From positions 1-37,724 of the forward strand of contig JAIENY010000034.1 of assembly GCA_019750915.1 (NCBI GenBank): a stretch of DNA of 37,724 nt, given 5' to 3'. This stretch comes from Xanthobacteraceae bacterium. GTDB lineage: Bacteria; Pseudomonadota; Alphaproteobacteria; Rhizobiales; Xanthobacteraceae. Each line of letters begins with the position of its first letter. The first letter of the stretch is position 1. Of this stretch, positions 1-12,396 are shown in pieces. The notes under the pieces are model-generated. The model did no database searches and was not told the DNA's origin. It saw nothing but the letters and a program-made list of their open reading frames with translations. Position numbers and translations under genes: made by a program.

Positions 1-1974
<1,974 letters not shown>

Positions 1975-1977
1975 TTT

Positions 1978-1995
1978 CTTTGACGAAAGTCAAAG
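1978..1995 (+). other. GNRA-tetraloop hairpin in the fusA-tuf spacer
   Basis: CTTTGAC, loop GAAA, GTCAAAG: a perfect 7-bp stem with a GNRA tetraloop, starting 3 bases after the fusA stop and ending 16 bases before the tuf start. No U-run follows, so it does not look like an intrinsic terminator. It may be an RNA processing or stability element that lets tuf be expressed separately from fusA; that role is inference. Confidence 0.5.
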
Positions 1996-2011
1996 TTGAA
2001 CGGAGAACGTC

Positions 2012-3202
<1,191 letters not shown>

Positions 3203-3212
3203 CAAGAAACTT

Positions 3213-3296
3213 TCATCGTCATGCCCGGCGTCGCCGCCGGGCATCCACGACTTCCTTTTTAAGACGTAGATGGCTGGTTCGCCGGCCATGACGGAA
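3213..3296 (+). repeat. Two-hairpin dispersed palindromic repeat, copy A (tuf-rpsJ spacer)
   Basis: The first hairpin is a perfect 9-bp stem, ATGCCCGGC (3221-3229) with GCCGGGCAT (3236-3244). The second is ATGGCTGG (3270-3277), UUCG-type loop, CCGGCCAT (3282-3289), with one G-U pair. They are separated by a T-rich stretch and AAGACGT. The same architecture recurs at 12915-13000, and a single-hairpin version lies at 18971-19009. It resembles the extragenic palindromic repeats I recall as abundant in Bradyrhizobium-group genomes. It occupies almost the whole spacer before rpsJ. Confidence 0.7.
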
Positions 3297-3312
3297 AAGA
3301 GAGACAACGGCA

Positions 3313-3621
3313 ATGAACGGCCAGAATATTCGCATTCGTCTCAAGGCGTTCGACCATCGAATCCTCGATACGTCGACCCGCGAGATCGTGAACACGGCAA
3401 AGCGTACCGGTGCTCAGGTTCGCGGACCCATTCCGCTGCCGACGCGCATCGAGAAGTTTACCGTGAACCGTTCGCCGCACGTCGACAAGAAAAGCCGCGA
3501 GCAGTTCGAGATGCGCACCCATAAGCGTCTTCTCGATATCGTCGATCCGACACCGCAGACCGTGGACGCGCTGATGAAGCTCGACCTTGCTGCCGGTGTT
3601 GACGTCGAGATCAAGCTCTAA
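3313..3621 (+). CDS. rpsJ: 30S ribosomal protein S10 (NusE)
   Basis: S10 of the 30S head. In E. coli it also acts as NusE, pairing with NusB in transcription antitermination. At 102 residues it is the usual length and has the typical [14 protein letters not shown] start and the central GPIPLPT loop that inserts into the head. The Shine-Dalgarno is weak (a purine stretch GAGAGACAA before the ATG). It opens the S10 cluster directly after repeat copy A, so the repeat forms most of its immediate 5' leader. Confidence 0.98.
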
Positions 3622-3669
3622 AACTTTTACGAAGTCCGTTCGCGGACAGAAAGAACAGGAACTACGCCG

Positions 3670-4401
3670 ATGCGCTCCGGAGTGATCGCACAAAAGGTCG
3701 GGATGACGCGGGTCTTTACAGAGGCCGGCGAACATGTGCCCGTGACCGTGCTGAAGCTGGGCAACTGTCAGGTTGTCGGCCATCGCACCAAGGACAAGAA
3801 CGGCTACACCGCGCTTCAGCTCGGTTCGGGCGCTCGCAAGTCCGTTTATTTGCCGAAGGCTGATCGCGGACAGTTCGCTGTCGCCAAGGTCGAGCCGAAG
3901 CGCAAGGTCGCCGAATTCCGCGTGTCGGAAGATTCGATGATTCCTGTCGGTGCTGAAATCCAGGCTGATCATTTTGTGGTCGGTCAGTTCGTCGATGTCA
4001 CCGGCACCTCGGTCGGTAAAGGCTTCGCCGGCGGTATGAAGCGCTGGAACTTCGGCGGTCTGCGCGCCACTCACGGCGTGTCGGTGTCGCACCGTTCGAT
4101 CGGTTCGACCGGCGGCCGTCAGGATCCGGGCAAGACCTTCAAGAACAAGAAGATGCCCGGTCACATGGGCGTCGATCGCATCACCACGCTGAACCTGCGT
4201 GTTGTCCAGACCGACGTCGAGCGGGGTCTGCTCTTGGTTGAGGGCGCTGTTCCTGGTTCAAAGGGCGGCTGGATCACCGTGCGCGACGCGGTCAAGAAAC
4301 CTCTTCCGAAGGAAGCGGTGAAGCCAGGCAAGTTTAAGCTGGCTGACGGTGGCGCGACTGCCACTGCGCCTGAAGCAGCACCTGCCGGGGAGGGCGTGTG
4401 A
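3670..4401 (+). CDS. rplC: 50S ribosomal protein L3
   Basis: Early-assembly 23S rRNA binding protein whose long loop approaches the peptidyl-transferase centre. The 243 residues include the W-finger/[10 protein letters not shown] region; the conserved Gln there corresponds to the PrmB methylation site of E. coli L3. The protein is about 30 residues longer than E. coli L3 because of a C-terminal Ala/Pro-rich tail (about residues 212-243). AGGA precedes the ATG by 10 bases. The TGA stop shares one base with the rplD ATG (TGATG), indicating translational coupling. Confidence 0.98.
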   Translation: MRSGVIAQKVGMTRVFTEAGEHVPVTVLKLGNCQVVGHRTKDKNGYTALQLGSGARKSVYLPKADRGQFAVAKVEPKRKVAEFRVSEDSMIPVGAEIQADHFVVGQFVDVTGTSVGKGFAGGMKRWNFGGLRATHGVSVSHRSIGSTGGRQDPGKTFKNKKMPGHMGVDRITTLNLRVVQTDVERGLLLVEGAVPGSKGGWITVRDAVKKPLPKEAVKPGKFKLADGGATATAPEAAPAGEGV

Positions 4402-5021
4402 TGGAACTGAACGTCACCACTCTTGAAGGTAAGGCAGCCGGTTCGGTCAATCTGTCGGACGAGATCTTTGGTCTTGAGCCGCGCACCGATCTGATCCAGC
4501 GCGTCATCAACTGGCAGCTTGCCAAGCGTCAGGCCGGCACCCACAAGGCCAAGGGCCGCGCGGAAGTCTGGCGGACTGGCAAGAAGATGTACAAGCAAAA
4601 GGGCACCGGCGGTGCTCGTCACGGCTCGGCTCGCGTGCCGCAGTTCCGTGGCGGCGGCCGCGCCTTCGGTCCGGTCGTTCGCAGCCATGCCTTCGATCTT
4701 CCGAAGAAGGTCCGCGCTCTTGGCCTCAAGCATGCACTGTCGGCCAAGGCGAAGGACGGCAGCCTCGTTCTGATCGACAACACCGAAATGAAGGACGCCA
4801 AGACCAAGGCGCTCATCGGTCACTTCTCGGGTCTTGGCCTCACCAGCGCGCTGATCATCGATGGCGCTGAGGTCAATATGGGTTTCGCGCAGGCTGCGCG
4901 TAACATCCCGCAGATCGATGTGCTGCCGATCCAGGGCATCAACGTCTATGACATCCTGCGCCGTCAGAAGCTGGTGCTGACGAAGGCTGCAGTCGACGCG
5001 TTGGAGGCGCGCTTCAAATGA
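4401..5021 (+). CDS. rplD: 50S ribosomal protein L4
   Basis: L4 binds 23S rRNA domain I, and its extended loop lines the exit tunnel. The loop is visible as the basic Gly-rich stretch [18 protein letters not shown] (about residues 61-78). I choose the ATG at 4401 (MELNV, 206 residues), the start known for relatives, over a GTG one codon upstream. In E. coli L4 autoregulates its operon through an S10 leader. Here rpsJ follows tuf with no such leader in view, so that circuit is not supported. It overlaps rplW by four bases (ATGA). Confidence 0.98.
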   Translation: MELNVTTLEGKAAGSVNLSDEIFGLEPRTDLIQRVINWQLAKRQAGTHKAKGRAEVWRTGKKMYKQKGTGGARHGSARVPQFRGGGRAFGPVVRSHAFDLPKKVRALGLKHALSAKAKDGSLVLIDNTEMKDAKTKALIGHFSGLGLTSALIIDGAEVNMGFAQAARNIPQIDVLPIQGINVYDILRRQKLVLTKAAVDALEARFK

Positions 5022-5317
5022 GCACCCAGGACTCGCGTCACTACGACATCATTGTCGCTCCGGTGATCACCGAAAAGGCGACCACGGCCTCCGAGCACAA
5101 CAAGGTCGTGTTCAAGGTCGCGGCGAAGGCAACCAAGCCGCAGATCAAGGAAGCGATTGAGAAGCTGTTCGACGTCAAGGTGAAGGGCGTCAATACGCTG
5201 GTTCGCAAAGGCAAGACCAAGGTCTTCCGCGGCCAGTTCGGCTCCCAGTCGAATACGAAACGCGCTGTCGTGACCCTCGAAGAAGGTCACCGCATCGACG
5301 TGACCACCGGACTGTAA
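5018..5317 (+). CDS. rplW: 50S ribosomal protein L23
   Basis: L23 sits at the exit-tunnel mouth and is the docking point for trigger factor and SRP. At 99 residues it is the normal length, with the conserved VITEKAT start region and the loop [12 protein letters not shown]. The ATG lies in the ATGA overlap with the rplD stop, which implies coupled translation. rplB starts 12 bases after its stop. Confidence 0.98.
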   Translation: MSTQDSRHYDIIVAPVITEKATTASEHNKVVFKVAAKATKPQIKEAIEKLFDVKVKGVNTLVRKGKTKVFRGQFGSQSNTKRAVVTLEEGHRIDVTTGL

Positions 5318-5329
5318 GGTTTTACGACG

Positions 5330-6163
5330 ATGGCATTGAAAACATTCAACCCCACGACGCCAGGCCAGCGCCAGCTGGTGATGGTCGATCGTTCGGCGCT
5401 CTACAAGGGCAAGCCGGTCAAGGCGCTCACCGAGGGTAAAAGCTCGAAGGGTGGCCGTGGCAACACCGGTCGCATCACCGTGCGCTTCCGCGGCGGCGGT
5501 CACAAGCAGTCGTATCGCGTTGTCGATTTCAAGCGCACCAAGGTTGATGTGGCTGCGACGGTCGAGCGTCTCGAGTACGATCCGAACCGCACCGCGTTCA
5601 TCGCACTGATCAAGTACGCCGATGGCGAGCAGGCTTACATTCTTGCGCCGCAGCGTCTGGCGGTCGGCGACACCGTGATCGCTGGCAGTTACGTCGACGT
5701 GAAGCCAGGCAATGTCATGCCGCTCGGCAACATGCCGGTCGGTACCATCGTGCACAACGTCGAGATGAAGATCGGCAAGGGCGGTCAGCTCGCGCGCTCT
5801 GCCGGTACCTATGCGCAGATCGTCGGCCGCGACCACGACTACGTCATTCTTCGTTTGAACTCGGGTGAACAACGTCTTGTGCACGGCCGCTGCACCGGCA
5901 CGATCGGCGCAGTGTCGAATCCCGATCACATGAACATCTCGATCGGCAAGGCCGGCCGCAAGCGTTGGATGGGCCGTCGCCCGCACAACCGCGGCGTTGT
6001 CATGAACCCGATCGACCATCCGCACGGCGGTGGTGAAGGCCGCACCTCGGGTGGCCGTCATCCGGTCACTCCTTGGGGCAAGCCGACCAAGGGCAAGAAG
6101 ACACGGTCGAACAAGTCGACCAACAAGTTCATTCTCATCAGCCGCCACAAGCGGAAGAAGTAA
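5330..6163 (+). CDS. rplB: 50S ribosomal protein L2
   Basis: Highly conserved primary 23S rRNA binder needed for subunit association and peptidyl-transferase activity. The 277 residues carry an N-terminal OB-like fold ([10 protein letters not shown]) and the C-terminal [22 protein letters not shown] segment. The latter contains the His equivalent to E. coli His229 near the catalytic centre. The very basic C-terminus (SRHKRKK) is typical. It is separated from rpsS by 12 bases. Confidence 0.99.
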   Translation: MALKTFNPTTPGQRQLVMVDRSALYKGKPVKALTEGKSSKGGRGNTGRITVRFRGGGHKQSYRVVDFKRTKVDVAATVERLEYDPNRTAFIALIKYADGEQAYILAPQRLAVGDTVIAGSYVDVKPGNVMPLGNMPVGTIVHNVEMKIGKGGQLARSAGTYAQIVGRDHDYVILRLNSGEQRLVHGRCTGTIGAVSNPDHMNISIGKAGRKRWMGRRPHNRGVVMNPIDHPHGGGEGRTSGGRHPVTPWGKPTKGKKTRSNKSTNKFILISRHKRKK

Positions 6164-6175
6164 GGATCGCCGGAC

Positions 6176-6454
6176 ATGGTACGTTCAGTCTGGAAAGGCC
6201 CGTTCGTTGAAGGCTCTCTGCTCAAGAAGGCAGATGCAGCGCGTTCGTCTGGCCGTCACGACGTCATCAAGATCTGGAGCCGTCGCTCGACGATCCTGCC
6301 GCAGTTCGTCGGTCTGACCTTCGGCGTCTACAACGGCCAGAAGCATGTTCCGGTCGCTGTGAACGAGGAAATGGTCGGTCACAAGTTCGGCGAGTTCTCG
6401 CCAACCCGCACCTTCCACGGTCACGCGGGCGACAAGAAAGCCAAGAAGGCTTGA
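6176..6454 (+). CDS. rpsS: 30S ribosomal protein S19
   Basis: S19 forms a head complex with S13 and contacts the A-site finger bridge. It has 92 residues, the standard length, with [10 protein letters not shown] at the start, the conserved [10 protein letters not shown] core and [22 protein letters not shown] at the end. It lies between rplB and rplV as in most bacteria, with 10 bases to rplV. Confidence 0.98.
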   Translation: MVRSVWKGPFVEGSLLKKADAARSSGRHDVIKIWSRRSTILPQFVGLTFGVYNGQKHVPVAVNEEMVGHKFGEFSPTRTFHGHAGDKKAKKA

Positions 6455-6464
6455 GGACTAAGTC

Positions 6465-6851
6465 ATGAGCAAACCAAAGAGCGCACGCGCACTTCCGGAT
6501 AACGAGGCAAAGGCGGTCGCCCGCATGCTTCGCGTCAGCCCGCAGAAGCTGAACCTTGTCGCGCAGTTGATCCGCGGCAAGAGGGCGTCGTCTGCGCTGG
6601 CAGACCTGCAGTTTTCACGCAAGCGGATCGCCGGCGACGTGAAGAAGTGCCTGGAATCGGCTATCGCCAATGCCGAGAACAATCACGATCTCGACGTCGA
6701 TGCGCTGGTGGTTGCAGAAGCGCATGTCGGCAACGGCATTGTCATGAAGCGTTTTGCACCGCGCGGCCGTGGCCGTTCGGGTCGTATATTCAAACCGTTC
6801 TCGCAGCTGACGATCGTCGTTCGTCAGGTCGAGGCCGAGGCAGGCGCTTAA
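6465..6851 (+). CDS. rplV: 50S ribosomal protein L22
   Basis: L22 has a globular domain on the ribosome surface and a beta-hairpin that lines the exit tunnel. The hairpin is seen here as the basic segment [18 protein letters not shown] (about residues 89-106). The 128 residues exceed the roughly 110 of E. coli L22 through a short N-terminal extension ([13 protein letters not shown]), common in alphaproteobacteria. The ATG follows GGACTAAGTC. There is an 18-base spacer to rpsC. Confidence 0.98.
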   Translation: MSKPKSARALPDNEAKAVARMLRVSPQKLNLVAQLIRGKRASSALADLQFSRKRIAGDVKKCLESAIANAENNHDLDVDALVVAEAHVGNGIVMKRFAPRGRGRSGRIFKPFSQLTIVVRQVEAEAGA

Positions 6852-6869
6852 AGAGCGCAGGAGAAAACG

Positions 6870-7574
6870 ATGGGTCAGAAGATCAATCCAATCGGGCTGC
6901 GTCTCGGTATCAACCGGACATGGGATTCCCGTTGGTTCGCTGGCAAGAACGAATACGCCAAGCTCCTCCATGAGGATGTGCGGATTCGTGAAGTGCTGAT
7001 GAAGGAGCTGAAGCAGGCGGCTGTGGCGCGCATCGTGATCGAGCGTCCGCACAAGAAGTGCCGCGTGTCGGTTTACTCGGCGCGTCCGGGCGTCGTGATC
7101 GGCAAGAAGGGCGCTGATATCGACAAGCTGAAGAAGAAGGTTTCCGAGATCACGGATTCCGATGTCGTCATCAACATCGTGGAAATCCGCAAGCCTGAGC
7201 TCGACGCGACCCTGGTCGCTGAATCGATCGCTCAGCAGCTCGAGCGCCGCGTTGCTTTCCGCCGCGCCATGAAGCGCGCCGTTCAGTCGGCGATGCGTCT
7301 GGGTGCGCAGGGTATTCGTATCAACTGCTCGGGCCGTCTGGGCGGCGCGGAAATCGCGCGCATGGAATGGTACCGTGAAGGCCGCGTGCCGCTGCACACA
7401 CTGCGCGCCGACGTCGATTACGGCGTGGCGACCGCGTTCACCACCTTCGGCACCTGTGGCGTAAAGGTCTGGCTCTTCAAGGGCGAGATCCTCGAGCACG
7501 ATCCGATGGCCCAGGACAAGCGTCTGAACGACACCAGCGGCGGTGACAGCCGTCCGCGTCGTGATGCGGCTTGA
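6870..7574 (+). CDS. rpsC: 30S ribosomal protein S3
   Basis: S3 forms part of the mRNA entry tunnel and helicase site with S4 and S5. Its 234 residues contain a type-II KH domain with the GXXG motif in [17 protein letters not shown] (about residues 71-87) and the C-terminal [20 protein letters not shown] domain. It ends with a short charged tail after HDPMAQDK. A good Shine-Dalgarno (GCAGGAGAA) precedes the ATG. Confidence 0.99.
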   Translation: MGQKINPIGLRLGINRTWDSRWFAGKNEYAKLLHEDVRIREVLMKELKQAAVARIVIERPHKKCRVSVYSARPGVVIGKKGADIDKLKKKVSEITDSDVVINIVEIRKPELDATLVAESIAQQLERRVAFRRAMKRAVQSAMRLGAQGIRINCSGRLGGAEIARMEWYREGRVPLHTLRADVDYGVATAFTTFGTCGVKVWLFKGEILEHDPMAQDKRLNDTSGGDSRPRRDAA

Positions 7575-7603
7575 TCGATAAGAAGAAGTTGAGGGCGTAA
7601 GCC

Positions 7604-8017
7604 ATGATGCAACCTAAGAAGACGAAGTTCCGAAAGGCGCACAAGGGCCGTATCCACGGCGTCGCCTCGTCGGGCGCGACGTTGGCTTTCGGCCAGTTCG
7701 GCCTGAAGGCGATGGAGCCGGAACGCGTCACGGCGCGCCAGATCGAGGCCGCCCGCCGCGCTTTGACCCGTCACATGAAGCGCGCCGGCCGCGTCTGGAT
7801 CCGCGTGTTCCCGGACCTGCCGGTGTCGAAGAAGCCTGCGGAAGTGCGCATGGGCTCGGGCAAGGGTACGCCGGAGTTGTGGGTCGCGCGCGTCAAGCCA
7901 GGCCGCATCATGTTCGAGATCGACGGCGTCACCGACCAGACGGCACGTGAGGCGCTGACGCTCGCCGCCGCCAAGCTGCCGATCAAGACGCGCTTCGTGG
8001 CGCGCATCGCGGAGTAA
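7604..8017 (+). CDS. rplP: 50S ribosomal protein L16
   Basis: L16 organises the A-site tRNA acceptor region of the 50S subunit. The 137 residues begin [16 protein letters not shown] and contain EVRMGSGKG, whose Arg corresponds to the hydroxylated Arg81 of E. coli L16. Two adjacent ATG codons are available; the first is used here, as in related genomes. The TAA stop shares one base with an upstream ATG of the rpmC frame (TAATG). Confidence 0.98.
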   Translation: MMQPKKTKFRKAHKGRIHGVASSGATLAFGQFGLKAMEPERVTARQIEAARRALTRHMKRAGRVWIRVFPDLPVSKKPAEVRMGSGKGTPELWVARVKPGRIMFEIDGVTDQTAREALTLAAAKLPIKTRFVARIAE

Positions 8018-8022
8018 TGACG

Positions 8023-8235
8023 ATGGCCACCAAGAAGATCGAAGATATCCGCGCGATGAGCGCCGATCAGATGGAGGACTCGATCCTCAATCTGAAGAAG
8101 GAGCGTTTCAACCTGCGCTTCCAGCGGGCCACCGGGCAGCTCGAGAACACCTCGCGCCTGCGTGAGGCTCGCCGCGAGATCGCACGTATCAAGACCATCG
8201 CCGCGCAGAAGCGTGCGGCGGACAGCAAGAAGTAA
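8023..8235 (+). CDS. rpmC: 50S ribosomal protein L29
   Basis: Small helical protein next to L23 at the tunnel exit. I choose the ATG at 8023 (70 residues, [10 protein letters not shown]) because the GGAG at 8011-8014 lies 8 bases before it. The in-frame ATG at 8017 would leave only 2 bases. The conserved [21 protein letters not shown] core is intact and the Lys-rich end is typical. It is followed after 10 bases by rpsQ. Confidence 0.96.
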   Translation: MATKKIEDIRAMSADQMEDSILNLKKERFNLRFQRATGQLENTSRLREARREIARIKTIAAQKRAADSKK

Positions 8236-8245
8236 GGGGCGCAAG

Positions 8246-8494
8246 ATGCCGAAGCGTACTCTCCAGGGCGTCGTCGTCAGCGACAAGCAGAACAAGACCA
8301 TTGTTGTGCGTGTCGATCGCCGCTTCACCCATCCGATCTACAAGAAGACCATCCGCCGGTCCAAGAACTACCACGCCCATGATGAGAACAATCAGTTCAA
8401 GCCTGGCGATACGGTCTGGATCGAAGAGAGCAAGCCGCTCTCGAAGCTGAAGCGCTGGACGGTTGTCCAGAGCGAGAAGACAAAAACCGCCTGA
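8246..8494 (+). CDS. rpsQ: 30S ribosomal protein S17
   Basis: OB-fold primary 16S rRNA binder of the 30S body. It has 82 residues beginning [14 protein letters not shown]; the reading frame is open further upstream, but this ATG has AGGGG 6 bases before it and gives the family length. The conserved KTIVV and [18 protein letters not shown] segments are present. A 121-base structured spacer follows, an unusually long gap for this operon. Confidence 0.97.
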   Translation: MPKRTLQGVVVSDKQNKTIVVRVDRRFTHPIYKKTIRRSKNYHAHDENNQFKPGDTVWIEESKPLSKLKRWTVVQSEKTKTA

Positions 8495-8615
8495 CGCCGA
8501 CCGGCTCTGCCGGAACGTTGAGGGTAAAAGTTGAAGTCAGGCACCGGCCGGACGAAAGTTTCCGGGAAGGTGCCTCAAAGCGCGAAAGCGCAGAGAAAGA
8601 GGAAGAGGTGCATCA
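8495..8615 (+). other. Structured 121-base spacer before rplN
   Basis: Longest gap in the L16-S17-L14 stretch. It contains a hairpin with outer stem AGGCACC (8539-8545) pairing GGTGCCT (8569-8575) and inner stem CCGGA (8548-8552) pairing TCCGG (8561-8565). A purine-rich Shine-Dalgarno region follows (GAGAAAGAGGAAGAGG). No U-run follows the stem and no obvious promoter is present. It may be a processing or regulatory leader for rplN. Confidence 0.4.
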
Positions 8616-8984
8616 ATGATTCAGATGCAGACCAACCTCGACGTGGCCGATAATTCCGGTGCGCGCCGTGTCATGTGCATCAAGGTGCTTGGTGGTTCCA
8701 AGCGCCGTTACGCCACCGTGGGCGACATCATTGTCGTCTCCGTGAAGGAAGCGATTCCGCGCGGCAAGGTGAAGAAGGGCGACGTCATGAAGGCGGTCGT
8801 CGTTCGCGTGTCCAAGGATATCCGCCGTCCGGACGGTTCGGTGATCCGCTTCGACCGCAACGCGGCCGTGCTGATCAACAACCAGTCGGAGCCGGTCGGA
8901 ACCCGTATCTTCGGGCCGGTGCCGCGCGAGTTGCGCGCCAAGAACCACATGAAGATCATCTCGCTTGCGCCGGAGGTGCTGTAA
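8616..8984 (+). CDS. rplN: 50S ribosomal protein L14
   Basis: Inter-subunit bridge protein and, in known cases, the docking site of silencing factor RsfS. It has 122 residues, the standard length, starting [17 protein letters not shown], with the conserved [13 protein letters not shown] near the C-terminus. AGGAAGAGG precedes the start. The stop overlaps the rplX start (TAATG). Confidence 0.99.
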   Translation: MIQMQTNLDVADNSGARRVMCIKVLGGSKRRYATVGDIIVVSVKEAIPRGKVKKGDVMKAVVVRVSKDIRRPDGSVIRFDRNAAVLINNQSEPVGTRIFGPVPRELRAKNHMKIISLAPEVL

Positions 8985-9298
8985 TGGCTGCCAAGATCCG
9001 CAAAGGCGACAAGGTCGTCGTCATTACCGGTCGTGACAAGGGTCGCACCGGTGAAGTGGTCGAAATGCGTCCCTCCGACAGCAAAGCGCTGGTTCGCGGT
9101 GTCAACATGGTGAAGCGTCACCAGAAGCAGACGCAGGCCCAGGAAGGCGGCATTATCTCGAAAGAGGCGCCGATCCACCTGTCCAACATCGCGCTCGTCG
9201 GCAAGGACGGCAAGCCAACCCGCGTTGGCTTCAAGATTCAGAAGGATGGCACCAAGGTGCGCGTCGAGAAGAGCTCAGGAGCTGAGATCGATGGCTGA
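8984..9298 (+). CDS. rplX: 50S ribosomal protein L24
   Basis: Assembly-initiator protein with a KOW motif, visible near the N-terminus as [19 protein letters not shown]. The 104-residue product starts at the ATG overlapping the rplN stop; longer in-frame extensions into rplN are not needed. GGAGG lies 9 bases upstream. Its last 8 bases overlap the start of rplE, implying coupling. Confidence 0.98.
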   Translation: MAAKIRKGDKVVVITGRDKGRTGEVVEMRPSDSKALVRGVNMVKRHQKQTQAQEGGIISKEAPIHLSNIALVGKDGKPTRVGFKIQKDGTKVRVEKSSGAEIDG

Positions 9299-9848
9299 GA
9301 CAGCTTACATTCCGCGCCTCCGCACGGTGTATGACCGTGAGATCCGCGCCAAGCTGACCGAAGAGTTCGGCCTTGCCAACTCCATGCAGGTTCCGGCGCT
9401 CGAAAAGATCGTGCTCAATATGGGCGTGGGCGAAGCCACTTCTGACCGCAAGAAGGTCGAATTGGCTGCCAATGACCTTGCGCTGATCGCCGGCCAGAAG
9501 CCGATCATCACTCATTCGCGCAAGGCGATTGCGACCTTCAAGCTGCGCGAAGGCCAGGCCATTGGCGCCAAGGTGACCTTGCGCAAGGCCAAGATGTACG
9601 AGTTCGTGGATCGTCTCATCAACATTGCGCTGCCGCGCGTGCGAGACTTCCGCGGCCTCAACCCGAAGAGTTTTGACGGCCGTGGCAACTATTCGCTCGG
9701 TCTGAAAGAGCACATCGTGTTCCCGGAAATCGACTACGACAAGTCGGGCGAGAGCTGGGGCATGGACATCACAATTTGCACGACTGCGCCGGACGATGAA
9801 CAGGCGCGGGCGCTGTTGAATGCATTCAATTTCCCGTTCCGGCAGTGA
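9291..9848 (+). CDS. rplE: 50S ribosomal protein L5
   Basis: 5S rRNA-binding protein of the central protuberance that contacts P-site tRNA and S13. The 185 residues begin [22 protein letters not shown] and include the conserved [17 protein letters not shown] and EIDYDK segments. The start chosen overlaps the end of rplX and has AGGAG 8 bases upstream. An upstream in-frame start at 9225 would add an unconserved Arg-rich extension. Confidence 0.98.
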   Translation: MAETAYIPRLRTVYDREIRAKLTEEFGLANSMQVPALEKIVLNMGVGEATSDRKKVELAANDLALIAGQKPIITHSRKAIATFKLREGQAIGAKVTLRKAKMYEFVDRLINIALPRVRDFRGLNPKSFDGRGNYSLGLKEHIVFPEIDYDKSGESWGMDITICTTAPDDEQARALLNAFNFPFRQ

Positions 9849-9897
9849 GACGCTGACGCCCAGTGTTTCAGACGCGGAAAGGTTAGGAGACTATCGA

Positions 9898-10203
9898 ATG
9901 GCAAAGAAGAGTTCGGTCGAGAAGAACAACCGGCGTATGCGCATGACGAAGAATGCCGCAGCCAAGCGCGCCCGGTTGAAAGCGATCATTTCTGACAAGA
10001 CCAAGCCGATGGAAGAACGCTTCGCGGCGACGATCAAGCTGGCCGAAATGCCACGCAACTCGTCGGCGACGCGCGTGCACAACCGCTGTGAAATCAGCGG
10101 CCGTCCGCACGCTGTCTATCGCAAGACCAAGATGAGCCGCATCGCGATCCGCGACTACGGTTCGAAGGGCCTGATTCCAGGCCTGGTCAAGTCGAGCTGG
10201 TAA
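9898..10203 (+). CDS. rpsN: 30S ribosomal protein S14, long zinc-independent form
   Basis: Component of the 30S head. At 101 residues with a single Cys ([10 protein letters not shown]) it is the long C-minus form, lacking the paired CxxC zinc motif of the short form; this is standard for proteobacteria. The ATG at 9898 has TTAGGAG upstream and gives [13 protein letters not shown]. The upstream open frame overlapping rplE is not conserved. Confidence 0.98.
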   Translation: MAKKSSVEKNNRRMRMTKNAAAKRARLKAIISDKTKPMEERFAATIKLAEMPRNSSATRVHNRCEISGRPHAVYRKTKMSRIAIRDYGSKGLIPGLVKSSW

Positions 10204-10215
10204 GGGAGAGGCGCC

Positions 10216-10614
10216 ATGTCAACGCACGATCCGATCAGCGATCTCATCACCCGCATCCGCAACGCGCAGATGCGCGCCAAGTCGAAGGTTTCGACTCCTG
10301 GCTCGAAGATGCGCGCAAACGTTCTCGAAGTGCTGAAGGCCGAGGGTTACATCCGCGGCTACGCCAGCGTCGAGCACGCCAGCGGCCACAACGAGCTTGA
10401 AATCGAGCTGAAGTATTTCGACGGCGAGCCGGTCATCAAGGAGATCGAGCGCGTGTCGAAGCCCGGCCGCCGCGTCTACGCTTCGGTGAAGAACCTGCCG
10501 CGCGTTCGCAACGGTCTTGGCATTTCGGTGCTGTCGACCCCGAAGGGAATCATGGCTGACCACGACGCGCGCGACGCGAACGTGGGCGGCGAAGTTCTCT
10601 TCACGGTATTCTGA
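10216..10614 (+). CDS. rpsH: 30S ribosomal protein S8
   Basis: 16S rRNA platform-binding protein. In E. coli it represses the spc operon by binding an mRNA site near rplE. The 132 residues start [18 protein letters not shown] and have the conserved SKPGRRVYA and [13 protein letters not shown] motifs. GGGAGAGG precedes the ATG. Whether the E. coli-type autoregulation operates here cannot be told from sequence alone. Confidence 0.98.
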   Translation: MSTHDPISDLITRIRNAQMRAKSKVSTPGSKMRANVLEVLKAEGYIRGYASVEHASGHNELEIELKYFDGEPVIKEIERVSKPGRRVYASVKNLPRVRNGLGISVLSTPKGIMADHDARDANVGGEVLFTVF

Positions 10615-10627
10615 GGAAGGACGAACA

Positions 10628-11161
10628 ATGTCACGCGTAGGCAAACGGCCAGTCGCGATCGCCTCGGGCGTTACCGCGAACGTCGATGGCCAGACCGTCA
10701 AGGTCAAGGGTCCGAAGGGAACTCTTCAGTTCACTGTGCACGACGACGTGTCGGTGGAATTGAAGGACAACGTCATCCGCGTTGCGCCGCGCTTCGAAAC
10801 CAAGCGCGCGCAGTCGCTGTATGGCACCGCTCGCGCCCAGATCGCAAATCTGGTCGAAGGCGTCACCAAGGGCTTCGAGAAGAAGCTGGAAATCACCGGC
10901 GTCGGTTATCGCGCTGCGCTGCAGGGCAAAAACCTGCAGTTGTCGCTCGGTTACAGCCATGACGTGGTCTATCCGATTCCGGAAGGCATCACGATCACGG
11001 TTCCGAAGCCGACCGAGATCAACATCGCCGGCAATGACAGCCAGCGCGTTGGCCAGGTCGCGGCCGAAATCCGCGACTACCGTCCGCCGGAGCCTTACAA
11101 GGGCAAGGGCGTGAAGTACGCCGACGAATTCATCTTCCGCAAGGAAGGCAAGAAGAAGTAA
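10628..11161 (+). CDS. rplF: 50S ribosomal protein L6
   Basis: Two-domain protein near the factor-binding centre. It has 177 residues, the family length, starting [11 protein letters not shown], with [19 protein letters not shown] in the middle and the conserved [16 protein letters not shown] signature near the C-terminus. GGAAGGA lies upstream. A 12-base gap leads to rplR. Confidence 0.98.
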   Translation: MSRVGKRPVAIASGVTANVDGQTVKVKGPKGTLQFTVHDDVSVELKDNVIRVAPRFETKRAQSLYGTARAQIANLVEGVTKGFEKKLEITGVGYRAALQGKNLQLSLGYSHDVVYPIPEGITITVPKPTEINIAGNDSQRVGQVAAEIRDYRPPEPYKGKGVKYADEFIFRKEGKKK

Positions 11162-11173
11162 CGGAGCCCGGTC

Positions 11174-11536
11174 ATGTCGAAACTCAAAGTCACGAATGCC
11201 CGGCGCAAGCAGCGCGTGCGCAATTCGCTGCGCCGCACGGCGAACGGCCGTCCGCGTTTGTCGGTGTTCCGTTCGTCGAAGCACATCTATGCGCAGGTCA
11301 TTGACGATCAGAAGGGCCAGACACTGGCTTCTGCCTCGTCGCTCGAGAAGGTGATGCGCGACGCCGGCAAGACCGGCGCCGACATCGATGCCGCGAAGGC
11401 GGTCGGCAAGTTGCTTGCCGAGCGCGCTGTGAAGAATGGCGTGAAGGAAGTGATCTTCGACCGTGGTAGTTATCTTTATCACGGCCGCGTCAAGGCTTTG
11501 GCGGATGCCGCTCGCGAAAGCGGGTTGAGCTTCTAA
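11174..11536 (+). CDS. rplR: 50S ribosomal protein L18
   Basis: 5S rRNA-binding protein. The 120 residues have the basic N-terminus ([12 protein letters not shown]), the conserved [20 protein letters not shown] core and the C-terminal [21 protein letters not shown] signature. The ATG is preceded by GGAG. It is followed by a 51-base spacer before rpsE. Confidence 0.98.
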   Translation: MSKLKVTNARRKQRVRNSLRRTANGRPRLSVFRSSKHIYAQVIDDQKGQTLASASSLEKVMRDAGKTGADIDAAKAVGKLLAERAVKNGVKEVIFDRGSYLYHGRVKALADAARESGLSF

Positions 11537-11587
11537 TTTTGGATTCAAGGGACAGGGGCTTAAGCCTCTCAAGGATTGGACAGAACA

Positions 11588-12166
11588 ATGGCAGCTGAAC
11601 GCGAACGCGGTAACCGCGAACGGGGCGGTCGGGATCGGGAAGAGCGCGACAGCGAGTTCGTGGACAAGCTCGTCCACATCAATCGCGTCGCCAAGGTGGT
11701 GAAGGGCGGTAAGCGTTTCGGCTTCGCCGCGCTTGTCGTCATCGGCGACCAGAAGGGCCGCGTCGGCTTCGGCCACGGCAAGGCACGCGAAGTGCCGGAA
11801 GCGATCCGCAAGGCGACCGACTCCGCCAAGCGCAACCTGACGCGCGTCGCATTGCGCGAAGGCCGCACGCTGCATCACGACATCGCTGGCCGCCATGGTG
11901 CAGGCCGCGTGTATCTGCGCGCTGCGCCTGCCGGTACCGGTATCATCGCCGGCGGCCCGATGCGCGCCGTGTTCGAGACGCTGGGCATCCAGGACGTCGT
12001 CGCAAAGTCGATTGGCTCGTCGAACCCCTACAACATGGTTCGCGCCACCTTCGATGCGCTGAAGCACCAGGATTCGCCGCGTTCGGTCGCTAACCGCCGC
12101 AACATCAAGGTTTCCGCGCTTCAGGCGCGCCGTATTGGCGGCGATGCCGAGGCTGCTGCGGACTAA
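11588..12166 (+). CDS. rpsE: 30S ribosomal protein S5
   Basis: S5 takes part in decoding fidelity and mRNA unwinding. The 192 residues include the double-stranded RNA-binding domain ([18 protein letters not shown]) and the C-terminal domain with [20 protein letters not shown]. It carries a charged low-complexity N-terminal extension of about 20 residues ([18 protein letters not shown]) before the conserved part, commonly seen in this group. The start is set at MAAERERG; an ATG four codons earlier is in frame but has a poorer context. Confidence 0.98.
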   Translation: MAAERERGNRERGGRDREERDSEFVDKLVHINRVAKVVKGGKRFGFAALVVIGDQKGRVGFGHGKAREVPEAIRKATDSAKRNLTRVALREGRTLHHDIAGRHGAGRVYLRAAPAGTGIIAGGPMRAVFETLGIQDVVAKSIGSSNPYNMVRATFDALKHQDSPRSVANRRNIKVSALQARRIGGDAEAAAD

Positions 12167-12193
12167 CCGCACGCTGATTTGGAGTTTAGGACA

Positions 12194-12385
12194 ATGGCCA
12201 CAGCAAAAACCATCAAGGTCGAGCAGACTGCCAGCGCGATCCGCCGTCACTCGTCGCAGCGCGAGACCCTGATTGGTCTTCGCCTGAACAAGATCGGCCG
12301 TGTCTCCGAGTTGCAGGATTCACCTGCGGTTCGCGGCATGATCGCCAAGGTCAAGCACCTCGTCCGTATTGTCGACGAGAAGTAA
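12194..12385 (+). CDS. rpmD: 50S ribosomal protein L30
   Basis: Small 63-residue protein of the 50S subunit, starting [18 protein letters not shown] with the conserved [10 protein letters not shown] and [14 protein letters not shown] segments. The ATG at 12194 has GGAG 10-13 bases upstream. An in-frame start five codons earlier would overlap that Shine-Dalgarno. It is followed by rplO after 11 bases. Confidence 0.97.
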   Translation: MATAKTIKVEQTASAIRRHSSQRETLIGLRLNKIGRVSELQDSPAVRGMIAKVKHLVRIVDEK

Positions 12386-12396
12386 GGAAGAGAACC

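Noticed and set aside
3203..3312. E. coli-type S10 leader regulated by L4
   Set aside because: rpsJ follows tuf directly. The spacer is filled by a dispersed repeat rather than the long multi-hairpin leader with a U-rich attenuator.
10631..12250. 539-codon minus-strand open frame across rplF-rplR-rpsE
   Set aside because: It is antisense to three certain ribosomal genes and crosses their spacers with no family resemblance. It is a GC-bias shadow.
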